DNA from: Kordiimonas sediminis
GTDB taxonomy: Bacteria; Pseudomonadota; Alphaproteobacteria; Sphingomonadales; Kordiimonadaceae
DNA length: 64,000 nucleotides
Reading direction: 5' to 3'
Assembly (NCBI RefSeq): GCF_014656395.1
Contig: NZ_BNCI01000001.1
Span: 62,001 to 126,000 of the forward strand
The translations under genes and the position numbers were made by a program. Of this stretch, positions 17,475 through 27,096 are shown piece by piece. The notes beneath the pieces are model-generated. The model searched no databases, was not told the DNA's origin, and worked only from the letters and a program-made list of their open reading frames with translations. Each line of letters begins with the position of its first letter. Positions within the stretch are counted from its first letter, which is position 1.

Positions 17475-20400
17475 ATGACCCCTTTGGATACACAGTATAC
17501 GCTGAATGATCGCTACGACCGGACCACGGGCCGTATTTATATCACTGGAACACAGGCGCTTGTGCGCATCCTGTTGATGCAGGCCCAGATGGACAAACGG
17601 GATGGCATCAATTCTGCTGGTTTCATTAGTGGCTATCGCGGCTCGCCACTGGGAGCTGTGGATCAGGAACTGTGGCGTGCCAGCAAGCGTTTGGAGGCAT
17701 CAGGCATTGAATTCCTGCCTGCAATTAACGAAGACCTGGCTGCAACAGCCGTTCTTGGAACGCAGCAAGTAGAAACGGACCCTGACCGTACCGTCGATGG
17801 TGTTTTTTCTATGTGGTACGGCAAAGGGCCAGGGGTTGACCGGGCTGGCGATGCGCTGAAACACGGCAATGCGTACGGTTCAAGCCAGCACGGCGGCGTT
17901 CTTGTTGTTGCCGGCGACGATCACGGCTGTGTTTCTTCATCCATGGCACACCAATCAGACGTGGCCTTTATGGACTGGTTCATGCCGACGCTTAACCCCG
18001 CTTCCATTTCAGAATATCTGGAATTTGGTCTGTATGGGTATGCCCTGTCTCGCTTCTCTGGCATGTGGGTGGGCTTCAAGGCCATTTCCGAAACCGTCGA
18101 AGGCGCAGGCTCTGTTGAACTTAAAGAACTGCCAACTTTCAAGAAGCCGGACGATTATGAAATTCCGCCCATGGGGCTGCATTACCGCTGGCCCGATCTG
18201 CCCGGACCGCAAATTGAAAACCGTATGGTGGTCAAAAAAGAAGCTGTGCTAGCATTCGCCCGCGCCAACCCGATCGATAAGACCATCTACGGCGTTAAAA
18301 ACGCCCGTTTCGGTATCGTAACAACTGGCAAGGGGCACCTAGACCTGATGGAAGCGTTGCGCCTCCTTGGGCTGAACGAAGGCGCTTGTCGCGATCTCGG
18401 CATAGATATTTATAAAGTTGGCATGACATGGCCGCTTGAGATGCAGGGTCTGACGGACTTTATGCAAGGCAAGGAAGAGATACTTGTTGTCGAAGAAAAG
18501 CGCGGCATCATTGAAAGCGAAATCAAGGAATATTGCTTTGCAAACCAGACAGCACCGCAGCCGCGTGTCTACGGTAAAGAAGATGGCCACGGCAACGCCC
18601 TGCTGCCGTGGGTTGGGGAACTAAGCCCCGCACTGGTTGCAAAAGCCCTGACCGCCCGCCTGAAAGCCACCCTTGATCTGGACACATCAGATAAACTTAG
18701 CGCCCTCCAGCGTGCGGTTTCAAAAGTAGAGCCGGTCACAAACGTTAGTCGCCTGCCCTACTTCTGCTCTGGCTGCCCTCATAACCGATCAACCAAAGTC
18801 CCCGACGGTAGCAAGGCGCTTGCAGGCATCGGCTGTCACTTTATGGCAAGCTGGATGAACCGTGACACGGAAAGCCTGATCCAAATGGGTGGTGAAGGCA
18901 TCAACTGGGTTGGTCGTTCCAAATTTACCGGTAATGGCCACATTTTCCAGAATTTAGGCGAAGGTACCTATTATCATTCTGGGTATATGGCAATCCGTCA
19001 GGCAGTCGCGGCCAAGACCAATATCACCTATAAAATCCTGTTTAATGACGCTGTTGCGATGACAGGCGGTCAACCCGTGGATGGCCCCATTTCTGTCCCG
19101 CAAATTGCAGCACAGGTGCGCGCCGAAGGGGTTGAGGCAATCTCTATCCTGACGGACGAGCCAGAAAAGTACCACGGCATCCCCCTGCCTAGCGGTGTAA
19201 AAGTCCATAATCGGGATGATCTTGATATGCTGCAACGACAGTACAGAGAAATCCCCGGGGTATCGGTTTTGATCTATGATCAGACATGTGCCGCTGAAAA
19301 ACGCCGCCGCAGAAAACGGGGTACATTCCCGGACCCTGCCAAACGTGCTTTTATCAACAGCAGGGTTTGTGAAGGCTGCGGTGATTGTTCGGTCCAGAGT
19401 AACTGTCTCTCAATTGTTCCCAAGGAGACACTGGCAGGCCGCAAACGCCAGATTGATCAACATAGCTGTAACAAGGACTTTTCCTGCGTCAATGGTTTCT
19501 GCCCAAGCTTTGTCACCGTTGAAGGAGGCAGCCTGAAGCGCCCCGCAGTGACGCAGGCCGCAGGGTTTGACCAAGCCGCAGCGGCCTTGTCTGCACCGTC
19601 CCTGCCTACGATCGACGGTGCTTATGACTTACTGGTATCGGGCGTTGGCGGCACAGGTGTTGTGACCATTGGTGCCATTCTGACCATGGCCGGGCACCTA
19701 GAAGGCAAGGGCGCAAGTGTTCTGGACTTTATGGGCTTTGCGCAAAAAGGCGGGTCGGTCCTGTCTTTTGTTCGGTTTGCTCAGTCCCCGGACACGCTTA
19801 ATCAGGTCAGAATTGAAAGTGCACAGGCCGATGCGGTTATCGCTTGTGATATGGTGGTCGCAACTGGCCCGGCTGCAATGCGGGTTCTGGGTACAGACAC
19901 GACCAAGGTAACCCTGAATGACGAACAAATCCCGACCGGCGATTATGTCCTTAACCGTGATGCGGATATGAATATTGATTTGCGGACGGGCACTCTGGCA
20001 CAGGTAGTTGGTAAAGAGAACCTGACAATTGTCCACGCAACTCATCTTGCACGTACGTTGATGGGCGACAGTGTCTTTTCCAACATGCTGATGGCTGGCT
20101 ATGCCTGGCAGCAGGGATTAATACCGGTTTCTCTTGATGCAATCATGCGAGCCATTGAGCTTAACGGTGTGGCTATTGATAAAAACAAGGAGGCTTTCAC
20201 CTGGGGCCGACTGTCTTTTGCAAATCCTGATTTTGTCAACGGCTGTGCGAAGCCGGAAGTTGCGCTTGATACCAGTCTGCCTGCCCTGATGGCCTATCAT
20301 CAAGAATTCCTGACCGACTATCAGTCAGCAGACTATGCAAACGAATATCTGAAAGTCGTTGAGAGTGTCAAAGCTGCGGAGGCAAAAGTATCTTCATCAT

Positions 20401-20924
20401 CCGACCTTACAGAGGCCGTCGCACGGGCCCTGTTCAAACTGATGGCTATTAAAGACGAATATGAAGTTGCACGCCTGTTCACGGATGGCAGTTTTGAAAA
20501 AGAACTGGCTGAAAACTTCGAAGGCGATTATGCGGTGAAATTCCATATGGCCCCACCAGTTTTTGGCGGCAAGCCCGGACCAGACGGACGTCCGAAAAAA
20601 CGGGAGTTTGGTGCCTGGATGAAAGGTGCCCTGAAAATTATTGCCAAACTGCGCCCCATACGCGGCACCGCTTTCGATATTTTTGGATACGGGCAGGAAC
20701 GCAAACACCAACGCCAACTGCTTGTGGACTATAAAGCACTAGTCGCTGACATCACCGATACTCTGACATCGGCGAACCACGATGCAGCAATTTCGCTGGC
20801 AAATGCCGTTCTGGAGGTTCGCGGGTATGGACCTGTGTTCGAAGACGCGCTAAGAGACTATCAACAAAATCTGCCGAACCTGAAAGCTGCCTTTAAAAAG
20901 GTGCAGGCTTCAGAAGCCGCATAA
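17475..20924 (+). CDS. Indolepyruvate ferredoxin oxidoreductase family protein (fused subunits)
   Basis: A 1149-residue thiamine-diphosphate enzyme that oxidatively decarboxylates aryl pyruvates (phenylpyruvate, indolepyruvate) to aryl-acetyl-CoA. The N-terminal half holds the pyrimidine/transketolase-like regions, the thiamine-binding core begins near residue 430 (PYFCSGCPHNRSTKVP) and continues to NDAVAMTGGQPVDGP (about 523-537). A cysteine cluster VCEGCGDCSVQSNC lies at about 632-645 with CNKDFSCVNGFCPSF after it, fitting 4Fe-4S binding. The IorB-like gamma domain starts with SGVGGTGVVTIGAILTMAGH (about 720-739). The fused layout is the common aerobic proteobacterial form. It is followed after 10 bp by an aminotransferase gene. 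Confidence 0.93.
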   Translation: MTPLDTQYTLNDRYDRTTGRIYITGTQALVRILLMQAQMDKRDGINSAGFISGYRGSPLGAVDQELWRASKRLEASGIEFLPAINEDLAATAVLGTQQVETDPDRTVDGVFSMWYGKGPGVDRAGDALKHGNAYGSSQHGGVLVVAGDDHGCVSSSMAHQSDVAFMDWFMPTLNPASISEYLEFGLYGYALSRFSGMWVGFKAISETVEGAGSVELKELPTFKKPDDYEIPPMGLHYRWPDLPGPQIENRMVVKKEAVLAFARANPIDKTIYGVKNARFGIVTTGKGHLDLMEALRLLGLNEGACRDLGIDIYKVGMTWPLEMQGLTDFMQGKEEILVVEEKRGIIESEIKEYCFANQTAPQPRVYGKEDGHGNALLPWVGELSPALVAKALTARLKATLDLDTSDKLSALQRAVSKVEPVTNVSRLPYFCSGCPHNRSTKVPDGSKALAGIGCHFMASWMNRDTESLIQMGGEGINWVGRSKFTGNGHIFQNLGEGTYYHSGYMAIRQAVAAKTNITYKILFNDAVAMTGGQPVDGPISVPQIAAQVRAEGVEAISILTDEPEKYHGIPLPSGVKVHNRDDLDMLQRQYREIPGVSVLIYDQTCAAEKRRRRKRGTFPDPAKRAFINSRVCEGCGDCSVQSNCLSIVPKETLAGRKRQIDQHSCNKDFSCVNGFCPSFVTVEGGSLKRPAVTQAAGFDQAAAALSAPSLPTIDGAYDLLVSGVGGTGVVTIGAILTMAGHLEGKGASVLDFMGFAQKGGSVLSFVRFAQSPDTLNQVRIESAQADAVIACDMVVATGPAAMRVLGTDTTKVTLNDEQIPTGDYVLNRDADMNIDLRTGTLAQVVGKENLTIVHATHLARTLMGDSVFSNMLMAGYAWQQGLIPVSLDAIMRAIELNGVAIDKNKEAFTWGRLSFANPDFVNGCAKPEVALDTSLPALMAYHQEFLTDYQSADYANEYLKVVESVKAAEAKVSSSSDLTEAVARALFKLMAIKDEYEVARLFTDGSFEKELAENFEGDYAVKFHMAPPVFGGKPGPDGRPKKREFGAWMKGALKIIAKLRPIRGTAFDIFGYGQERKHQRQLLVDYKALVADITDTLTSANHDAAISLANAVLEVRGYGPVFEDALRDYQQNLPNLKAAFKKVQASEAA

Positions 20925-20934
20925 GGAGATCCGT

Positions 20935-22122
20935 ATGTTTACCGCGTTGACCGAATTACCAACTGACCCGATCCTTGGCCTGATGGCAGCGTACCGCGCT
21001 GACACCCGCCCGGGAAAAATCGACCTTAGTGTCGGTGTCTACATGAACGAAGACGGGCATACGCCTATTTTTGACGCGGTCAAAAAGGCAGAAGCATACC
21101 GACTGCAGTCTGAAACGACCAAAGCCTATATCGGCATGGAAGGCACGCCGGGATTTAATACGTTGATGCAGCAGGAAGCGTTCGGCGCAGATCACAGTGT
21201 TTTAGCTGCTGGCCGTGTGGCAAGCGCACTGACCCCCGGTGGCTGCGGCGCCCTGCATCTGGCAGCACAACTGATCAAGGCCGCGAATGCAGATGCGACC
21301 GTTTGGGTCAGTGACCCAACCTGGGCAAACCATGTGCCACTGATCGGTGGCGTCGGGCTTAAACTGGAAACATATCCGTATTTTGACCGGGCCACTCACG
21401 GTGTAAACTTTGATGCCATGATGTCTGTTCTGAACGGCCTTGGACCTTCTGATGTTGTCCTTTTGCATGCCTGCTGCCACAACCCGACAGGGGCTGATCT
21501 ACCCCCTGAACAGTGGGACCAAATTGCTGAAAGCGCGTCGATAAAAGGATGGATTCCGTTCCTCGACAGCGCCTATCAGGGGCTTGGAACAAGCCTGGAC
21601 GCAGATGCTTACGGCATTCGCCGCATGGCAGATGCTGTTGATGAAATGTTGCTTGCCATGTCCTGCAGCAAGAACTTTGGACTGTACCGCGAACGCGTCG
21701 GCATGGTGGCTGCTGTCACACCTGCAGATAAACAGGCTGCAACGCTAAGCCATATCAAAACCATTGCCCGCGGCATTTACAGCATGCCACCTGCCCACGG
21801 CGGGGCGATCGTTGAACATATTCTCGGAACGCCAGAGCTGCGCACAAACTGGGAAAATGAACTGAAAGACATCTGCAGCAGCATCCAGACTAGCCGGGCC
21901 TTGTTGTCCCGTGCATTGACAGCGTCAGGTGCGCCGGGTTCCTTTGACTATCTGACAGAGAACAAAGGCATGTTCTCTTTCCTTGACCTCAGCAAGGAAC
22001 AGATTGAAAAATTACGTACCGATCATGCCGTTTATATTGTAGGGTCTGGCAGAATCAATCTTGCCGGTGCCCATAAAAACAATGTGGACCGGATAGCAGA
22101 GGCAGTCAAAGCCGTTAGCTAA
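20935..22122 (+). CDS. Aromatic/aspartate aminotransferase (class I)
   Basis: A 395-residue PLP enzyme of the AspC/TyrB type. The beginning (LPTDPILGLMAAYRADTRPG KIDLSVGVY pattern, split here) matches the fold-type I subgroup Ialpha. The PLP lysine is K246 in SCSKNFGLYRERVG, with the phosphate-binding Arg a few residues on, and ACCHNPTGADL holds the Asn that contacts PLP. It starts 10 bp after the oxidoreductase gene with a strong AAGGAG site, so the two are almost certainly co-transcribed. Together they convert Phe (or Tyr/Trp) to the keto acid and then to aryl-acetyl-CoA. TyrB-like preference for aromatic substrates is inferred from this context, not from residues. Confidence 0.92.
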   Translation: MFTALTELPTDPILGLMAAYRADTRPGKIDLSVGVYMNEDGHTPIFDAVKKAEAYRLQSETTKAYIGMEGTPGFNTLMQQEAFGADHSVLAAGRVASALTPGGCGALHLAAQLIKAANADATVWVSDPTWANHVPLIGGVGLKLETYPYFDRATHGVNFDAMMSVLNGLGPSDVVLLHACCHNPTGADLPPEQWDQIAESASIKGWIPFLDSAYQGLGTSLDADAYGIRRMADAVDEMLLAMSCSKNFGLYRERVGMVAAVTPADKQAATLSHIKTIARGIYSMPPAHGGAIVEHILGTPELRTNWENELKDICSSIQTSRALLSRALTASGAPGSFDYLTENKGMFSFLDLSKEQIEKLRTDHAVYIVGSGRINLAGAHKNNVDRIAEAVKAVS

Positions 22123-22129
22123 AGGCACT

Positions 22130-23029
22130 ATGACAAACGATCAGGATATAGACCAACAATCTGAGCAAGCCGGTGTAGTGTCGGCGTCCGATAACAATAC
22201 GTTTGGTAAATATCTAAAGTTCTGGCGTACCACCAAGAAAATCAGTCAGGAACAATTGGCATATGATCTCAATTGTTCCTCCAAACATATTAGCTTTTTG
22301 GAAAACGGCCATACGCGGCCCAGCCAGAACTTGATTCTGCGCATTTCAACCGCCCTGCAACTTGCCAAAAGCGACACCAACCACCTGTTGATCGCCGGGG
22401 GATTTCGCCCGCTGCATGATCTGCTTGAAGATGATGCCAAAGAGCGTGAGTTTTTAAATCAGTCTCTAAGCCTGTTGTTGCAAACAGTAGGCGCCGCACC
22501 TGCACTGATCCGTGACAGGATAGGCAATATCAAAATGATGAACAGGGCCTGTGTCGTTTTCTGGCAGGAATGGTTGGGCGACGCCATCTATGATCCGGAC
22601 CTGATGAATATCTACCGCTTAGCGTTTAGCGAGCGGGGATGGCGCCCCTACCTGCTGAACTGGCCAGCACTTGCACAGAAATTCATGACAAACCTGAAAC
22701 AGGAACTGCTTCTCGAATATGATCCAGAAGCCGAAGCCCTACTTGAAATTCTAGCAACACAAGTAGGCATAGAAGCGTCGACTACGCCAGATAATCTTGG
22801 TGATATCTATCTTACCAAACGGCCTTCCATCCTACTTGAACTGTATAACCCCGAAAAAGATCAGCGCATCTCTAGTCTGATTTGCACCAGTACCGTTGGC
22901 AGCCTGAGCCAGAATGTAAAATCCAGTCTGATCCTGGAGGTTCAGTGCCCGTATGATTATGACCCTCCTTTCAGCGCAGAGGAAATTGCTGCAATGGATG
23001 ATGTGCGTCATCCACTTTTACCATACTAG
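22130..23029 (+). CDS. XRE regulator with MmyB-like ligand domain
   Basis: A 299-residue transcription factor. An acidic N-terminal tail is followed by an XRE helix-turn-helix (FGKYLKFWRTTKKISQEQLA through HISFLENGHTRPSQNLIL, about 25-70). The remainder (about 110-270) matches the MmyB-like ligand-binding domain, with LQTVGAAPALIRDRIGNIKM at its start; MmyB domains in actinobacteria are thought to bind fatty acid-like ligands. It starts 7 bp after the aminotransferase stop, so it belongs to the same transcript and may control it. It lies directly upstream of a TonB receptor gene across an AT-rich gap, making that promoter a second candidate target. Confidence 0.9.
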   Translation: MTNDQDIDQQSEQAGVVSASDNNTFGKYLKFWRTTKKISQEQLAYDLNCSSKHISFLENGHTRPSQNLILRISTALQLAKSDTNHLLIAGGFRPLHDLLEDDAKEREFLNQSLSLLLQTVGAAPALIRDRIGNIKMMNRACVVFWQEWLGDAIYDPDLMNIYRLAFSERGWRPYLLNWPALAQKFMTNLKQELLLEYDPEAEALLEILATQVGIEASTTPDNLGDIYLTKRPSILLELYNPEKDQRISSLICTSTVGSLSQNVKSSLILEVQCPYDYDPPFSAEEIAAMDDVRHPLLPY

Positions 23030-23246
23030 ACGGTCAAATTTCGTCCATTATTGCCCAAAAATGTCAAAATTTAATCCCTTCCATTGATTTTTTTACTAGC
23101 GTGAAACACGTAATTGATTGCATTAAATTTCACCTAATATCTAAAATATATTAAATATATCAAAAATTTAATGCCGTTTTATCGCAGGATATAATTTTTC
23201 AATTTTACCCGTTAAACGCGATATAAAATTGGACTAATGACCTATT

Positions 23247-23285
23247 TTGTTCATTTCGCCATCATTTTCGTATATAGTACATACG
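23247..23285 (+). promoter_or_regulatory. Candidate promoter and palindrome before the TonB receptor
   Basis: In the very AT-rich 325-bp gap 23030-23354, TTGTTC (23247-23252) and TATATA (23271-23276) are 18 bp apart, a plausible sigma70 pair. A near-palindrome with arms CGTAT / ATACG (23269-23285) overlaps the -10. The upstream part of the gap holds only A/T-rich sequence with ATATATT-like runs and no gene. Confidence 0.45.
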
Positions 23286-23354
23286 TCCTAGAAGAAGGGC
23301 GTATTACACAACAAAAAATAAAATAATAATATTTTGGAAACTCTGGAGGAAAAT

Positions 23355-25694
23355 ATGAACATTACGAGGTGCATTCCTGATTATCCGACTTCTCTGAAAT
23401 CTATTCTTTCTACAACAACAGCCATCGGTCTTTCTTTGGTCGCTGCGGCACCTGCGATTGCCCAGGAAATGTTACTTGAAGAAATTCAGGTTACTGCGCA
23501 GAAACGGTCCCAAAGTGTACAGGATGTCGGTATCGCAATCACCGCGCTTTCGGGCGATCAGATGCGTGCGCTTGGCTATACCAACGCGCAGCAGGTTACT
23601 GCCCTGGCACCAGGTGTCAGCACGGTACAGCCCAACGGCGAAGCAAATTATGCTGTCGCTATTCGGGGCGTTGCCAACAGTGACTTCACAACCAATGTTG
23701 AAAGTCCCGTAGCGATCTATGTGGATGAGGTCTATATATCACAAATGTCTGGAACCGGGTTCCAGCTATTTGATATGGAACGGGTCGAGGTGCTTCGCGG
23801 ACCGCAAGGAACTCTGTTTGGCCGTAATGCGACAGGCGGTCTGGTGCAATTTATCACTAAAAAGCCAACCGAAGAATTTGAAGGCTATGCATCTCTGTCA
23901 TATGGTAGCTGGAACCGCGTTAAGGGCGAGGCAGCTATCAGCGGACCCGTCAGTGAAAATCTGTCTGCAAGGGTCAGCGTTACCGGGCATAAAGGCGGTG
24001 GCTACATTGAAAACCGTCTAAGCGACAAGGACCTGAATAACGTCAATGATTATGCGGGACGTCTTCAGCTTCTTTTCAAACCGACCGATACGATGGACAT
24101 TCTACTGAATGTGCGTGGATCCAGTCAGGATATTCGTACTGGCTTCTTCGAGCATGCAACAGCGATCTATCCGGATTCGACACCAACCCCAGGAGTGCCG
24201 AACTCTAATCTCGACGGATATACGGATACAGATGGGGATGTCTATGCCGGCGACTATAACTTCCAGGGCTATAATGATCTGGAAACTATGGGGTATACGG
24301 CAACGATCTCATGGGATGTTTCAAGCAACATGACCCTGACAAGTCTGACCGATTATCAAACAGTGCAAAGAAATTATATTGAAGACTCAGATTCTTCCCC
24401 GTCTGACTATTTCAATTTCTTCCTGACGACCGATTCAAAACAGTTTTCTCAGGAACTGCGCCTGAACGGCACAACGGACAGAATGAAATGGGTCACCGGT
24501 TTCTATTATCTTGATCTGGACATTGATGACAGCAACGGCACAGTCGCCCGTGACTGGTTCAAGGATGCCCTGCCCGCACTGTTTGGCGGAACACAGGAAG
24601 AATTCGGTGGTCTGAATGGTATTTACAACCCATACAGCCTGCAATCTGAAAGCTGGTCCATCTTCGCGGATATTGAATATGACCTGACGGATACTTTGTC
24701 CCTGACAGGTGGTTTCCGCTGGATCGAAGAAGACAAAACCATGGAATACCGTGATATCGGCGTCCTCTTTACAGATAATGCTGAAGCAGCGCCCATTGAA
24801 AATTACACGGAACTGTTTGATCTGGTTATGCCCTATAGCGGCGAACGTGATGACGGCAACTGGTCTGCACGTGTGCAACTGAACTATAAGCCGAATTCTG
24901 ACTTGCTGACATATCTTAGCTGGAACCGCGGCGTGAAATCAGGCAGCTTTAACGCGCCTGTTCTTCCAACCGATATTCTGGTCACCGATACATTCATGAA
25001 CTATGAGCCAGAGAAACTGGATGCGTTTGAAGCAGGTTTTAAACTGGATATCCCAGACAGCAATCTCAGGATCAATGGTGCTGCCTATTATTACGACTAT
25101 AAGAACTATCAGGGCTTTTCGATCGTAGGGCTGGATACTTTCACCCTGAACACTCAGGCTAAAAACAAAGGGTTTGAGCTGGAGGTCTTCTCCTCACCGG
25201 CACCGGGGCTGGATTTGATGGCAGGTGTTGGCTACATCGATTCTGAAGTAACCGACATTCCCGGCATGACCATTGATGTGGAAACACCAGCAGGTACCGC
25301 AGAAGCGTTTTTGCCCGGTGCAGTCCTGACGTCTGTTCAGACACCTAAATGGAATCTGAACGGTTTGGCGCGCTACGAATTTGCAGTCGGTGAAGGCAGC
25401 ATGTCCGTCCAAACTGATTTCCAGTATCGCAGCAAGCACTATTTCTCGTTACTGCAGTCACCTGCATCAACAGAAAAAGGCTACGCAATTTTCAATGCAT
25501 CAGCCGCATGGATGAATGCAGATGAAGACTGGGAGGTTCGTTTCTCTGTTGATAACCTGTTTAATGAGAAGTACCGCGTTCAGATATTCGATCTGTCGGG
25601 CAACATTGACAATGGCGGCCTGTTCTTTGGCATGATCGAAGAATATTACGGACGTCCACGGTCATGGCGTCTGAGCGTTACGCATAACTTCTAG
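23355..25694 (+). CDS. TonB-dependent outer-membrane receptor
   Basis: A 779-residue receptor. The start is the ATG after TCTGGAGGAAAAT. A signal peptide runs to about residue 37 (AAPAIAQ), then a TonB box-like LEEIQVTAQKRSQSVQDV, common in the CirA/Oar-like receptors of Alphaproteobacteria. The plug has MERVEVLRGPQGTLFGRNAT at about residues 148-167, and the barrel ends in SVTHNF with terminal Phe. It lies between the XRE/MmyB regulator and the amine-catabolism genes, so an aromatic or amphiphilic nutrient is a reasonable guess, though no ligand can be read. Paralogous in type, but not close in sequence, to the receptor at 8522-10939. Confidence 0.94.
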   Translation: MNITRCIPDYPTSLKSILSTTTAIGLSLVAAAPAIAQEMLLEEIQVTAQKRSQSVQDVGIAITALSGDQMRALGYTNAQQVTALAPGVSTVQPNGEANYAVAIRGVANSDFTTNVESPVAIYVDEVYISQMSGTGFQLFDMERVEVLRGPQGTLFGRNATGGLVQFITKKPTEEFEGYASLSYGSWNRVKGEAAISGPVSENLSARVSVTGHKGGGYIENRLSDKDLNNVNDYAGRLQLLFKPTDTMDILLNVRGSSQDIRTGFFEHATAIYPDSTPTPGVPNSNLDGYTDTDGDVYAGDYNFQGYNDLETMGYTATISWDVSSNMTLTSLTDYQTVQRNYIEDSDSSPSDYFNFFLTTDSKQFSQELRLNGTTDRMKWVTGFYYLDLDIDDSNGTVARDWFKDALPALFGGTQEEFGGLNGIYNPYSLQSESWSIFADIEYDLTDTLSLTGGFRWIEEDKTMEYRDIGVLFTDNAEAAPIENYTELFDLVMPYSGERDDGNWSARVQLNYKPNSDLLTYLSWNRGVKSGSFNAPVLPTDILVTDTFMNYEPEKLDAFEAGFKLDIPDSNLRINGAAYYYDYKNYQGFSIVGLDTFTLNTQAKNKGFELEVFSSPAPGLDLMAGVGYIDSEVTDIPGMTIDVETPAGTAEAFLPGAVLTSVQTPKWNLNGLARYEFAVGEGSMSVQTDFQYRSKHYFSLLQSPASTEKGYAIFNASAAWMNADEDWEVRFSVDNLFNEKYRVQIFDLSGNIDNGGLFFGMIEEYYGRPRSWRLSVTHNF

Positions 25695-25716
25695 AACCTA
25701 GGGACTAGATACGCAC

Positions 25717-25752
25717 GGCCAAACATACAGTCTTTTTACTGCGTGTTTGGCC
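25717..25752. terminator. Long hairpin between convergent genes
   Basis: GGCCAAACA (25717-25725) pairs perfectly with TGTTTGGCC (25744-25752), with an inner CAGT/ACTG pair and a T-rich loop. It lies between the stop of the TonB receptor and the stop of the convergent SMR gene and can serve both. A U tract is poor (ATTTAAAT). Confidence 0.6.
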
Positions 25753-25794
25753 ATTTAAATAGTGTCAGAATTAAAGGAAGCGCCACAGCACTCC

Positions 25795-26109
25795 TTAGGA
25801 GAATTTCAACATCGCGACACCGGAGACAATCAAAGCAACGCCAAAAAACCGGGCAAATGATGCAGGGTCTCCATACACCAGCACGCCAACCAAAAACGTT
25901 CCAGCCGCACCAATACCTGTCCACACTGCATATGCCGTACCCATCGGTATATGGCGCTGGGCCAACCACAAGAAAAAGCCACTTGCCACCATAAAGATCA
26001 CGGCAAGACCAACGCCGAGCCAACGTGTGTCCGGAGCCTGTGCTATCTTAAGACCGACTGGCCAGCCAATTTCCAAAAAACCTGCAATCACCAAATATAA
26101 CCAGCTCAC
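25795..26109 (-). CDS. sugE: SMR family exporter, SugE/Gdx type
   Basis: A 104-residue, four-helix inner-membrane protein of the small multidrug resistance family. The essential proton/substrate-coupling Glu is in AGFLEIGWPVGLK (E13), and GTAYAVWTGIGAAGTFLVG is the SugE/Gdx signature; the family includes guanidinium exporters and some quaternary-ammonium exporters. The GTG start follows AAGGAGCAGGATAC. Gdx genes are often controlled by guanidine riboswitches; I looked for the paired ACGR-loop hairpins in the leader and did not find them. The gene lies between a TonB receptor and an amine-catabolism regulator, so export of a toxic amine is possible but unproven. Confidence 0.9.
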   Translation of the reverse strand: MSWLYLVIAGFLEIGWPVGLKIAQAPDTRWLGVGLAVIFMVASGFFLWLAQRHIPMGTAYAVWTGIGAAGTFLVGVLVYGDPASFARFFGVALIVSGVAMLKFS

Positions 26110-26228
26110 GTATCCTGCTCCTTATTCAGCTACGGATAAAAACCGCACCACGTCATCCTTAAACTTTAGACTGTTCATACACCGGGTGCTTAACTGTATC
26201 AGGAAATACTGCCGGAAAAACGAATGTA

Positions 26229-26249
26229 TGCGCATGCCTGCTATGCGCA
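26229..26249. promoter_or_regulatory. Small inverted repeat in the sugE/tetR divergent gap
   Basis: TGCGCAT (26229-26235) and ATGCGCA (26243-26249) form a 7-bp inverted repeat in the 291-bp gap between the divergent sugE-like and TetR genes. Nothing else in this gap (26110-26400) could be recognised. An operator role is only a possibility. Confidence 0.3.
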
Positions 26250-26400
26250 ATAGCACATCCGCACTCAAGTCCAAGATACAGAATCTGATCACAATAACTT
26301 GCAACTGCCGAATGATATTTGACCCACCGTTATACTTGATGCTAAATCCCGTTGAACTGGCTCAATCCAGACTATTCTTTAAATATTCAGGACACAGATT

Positions 26401-27057
26401 ATGAAGAAGCTTCGCCTTCAAGGGCGTCACGATAAGGCAACATCCAAGAAAGGACGTGACCGCGTTCTGAAAATTTTGAATGCTGCCCGCGATCTCATCA
26501 TCGATGAGGGCTTCCACCGCCTGTCTATGCGGCGTGTCGCAGAACGGTCAAAAATGACTGTCGGTAATCTGTCGTATTATTATTCCAGTAAATCTGACCT
26601 GCTTCATGATCTGGTAGAAAGTGTTTTGCAGGGGTATGAAGACGACTGGGACCGTTTCCTGGTTGATGAGCATCTGTCAGCAGAGGAAAAGCTTGCGTCT
26701 ATCATCACGGCGATTATCGAAGATTTAGCAACTGTTGAAACGACACGTTTCTTCCCTGAATTGTGGGTTATGGCAACCCATGATCCGGTTGTGAAAGAAT
26801 GTATGATTGATGTCTATTCTCAGGTCAGACTGATTATCGCGCGATTGATACAGGAAGTGAACCCAGCCCTTGATGAAACCTCCTGTTATGCGCTGGCATT
26901 ATTCATTGTTTCATCTATCGAAGGGCATACCGTCTTTATTGGTGACGACAAATCCTGCACGCATCTTGCCCCTCACATCCTGAAAGTTGCTGTCCCTACG
27001 TTTTTGTCACTGGTAAAAAATGCCACGAACGATTCTGTTCAACCCCTTAGTGCATAA
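26401..27057 (+). CDS. TetR family regulator, probable control of the amine dehydrogenase operon
   Basis: A 218-residue regulator. The N-terminal TetR helix-turn-helix reads ILNAARDLIIDEGFHRLSMR followed by RVAERSKMTVGNLSYYYSSK (about 25-66), with the usual G-x-L-Y/S-Y-Y-F/Y recognition helix. The C-terminal helical domain is of the BetI-like/TetR_C_6 type. It lies 139 bp upstream of the aauB gene on the same strand, and a perfect palindrome next to a good promoter lies in that gap. Control of the aau operon by this protein, in response to an aromatic amine or its aldehyde, is the simplest reading; it is inference. Confidence 0.9.
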   Translation: MKKLRLQGRHDKATSKKGRDRVLKILNAARDLIIDEGFHRLSMRRVAERSKMTVGNLSYYYSSKSDLLHDLVESVLQGYEDDWDRFLVDEHLSAEEKLASIITAIIEDLATVETTRFFPELWVMATHDPVVKECMIDVYSQVRLIIARLIQEVNPALDETSCYALALFIVSSIEGHTVFIGDDKSCTHLAPHILKVAVPTFLSLVKNATNDSVQPLSA

Positions 27058-27096
27058 TAAGTTTTCTTAAAAACCGCTGTTTCTTACCGCTTATGA

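Noticed and set aside
26110-26400. Guanidine riboswitch upstream of the SugE/Gdx gene
   Set aside because: The leader was read on the minus strand for two hairpins with ACGR loops (guanidine-II) and for other conserved guanidine elements. None was found.
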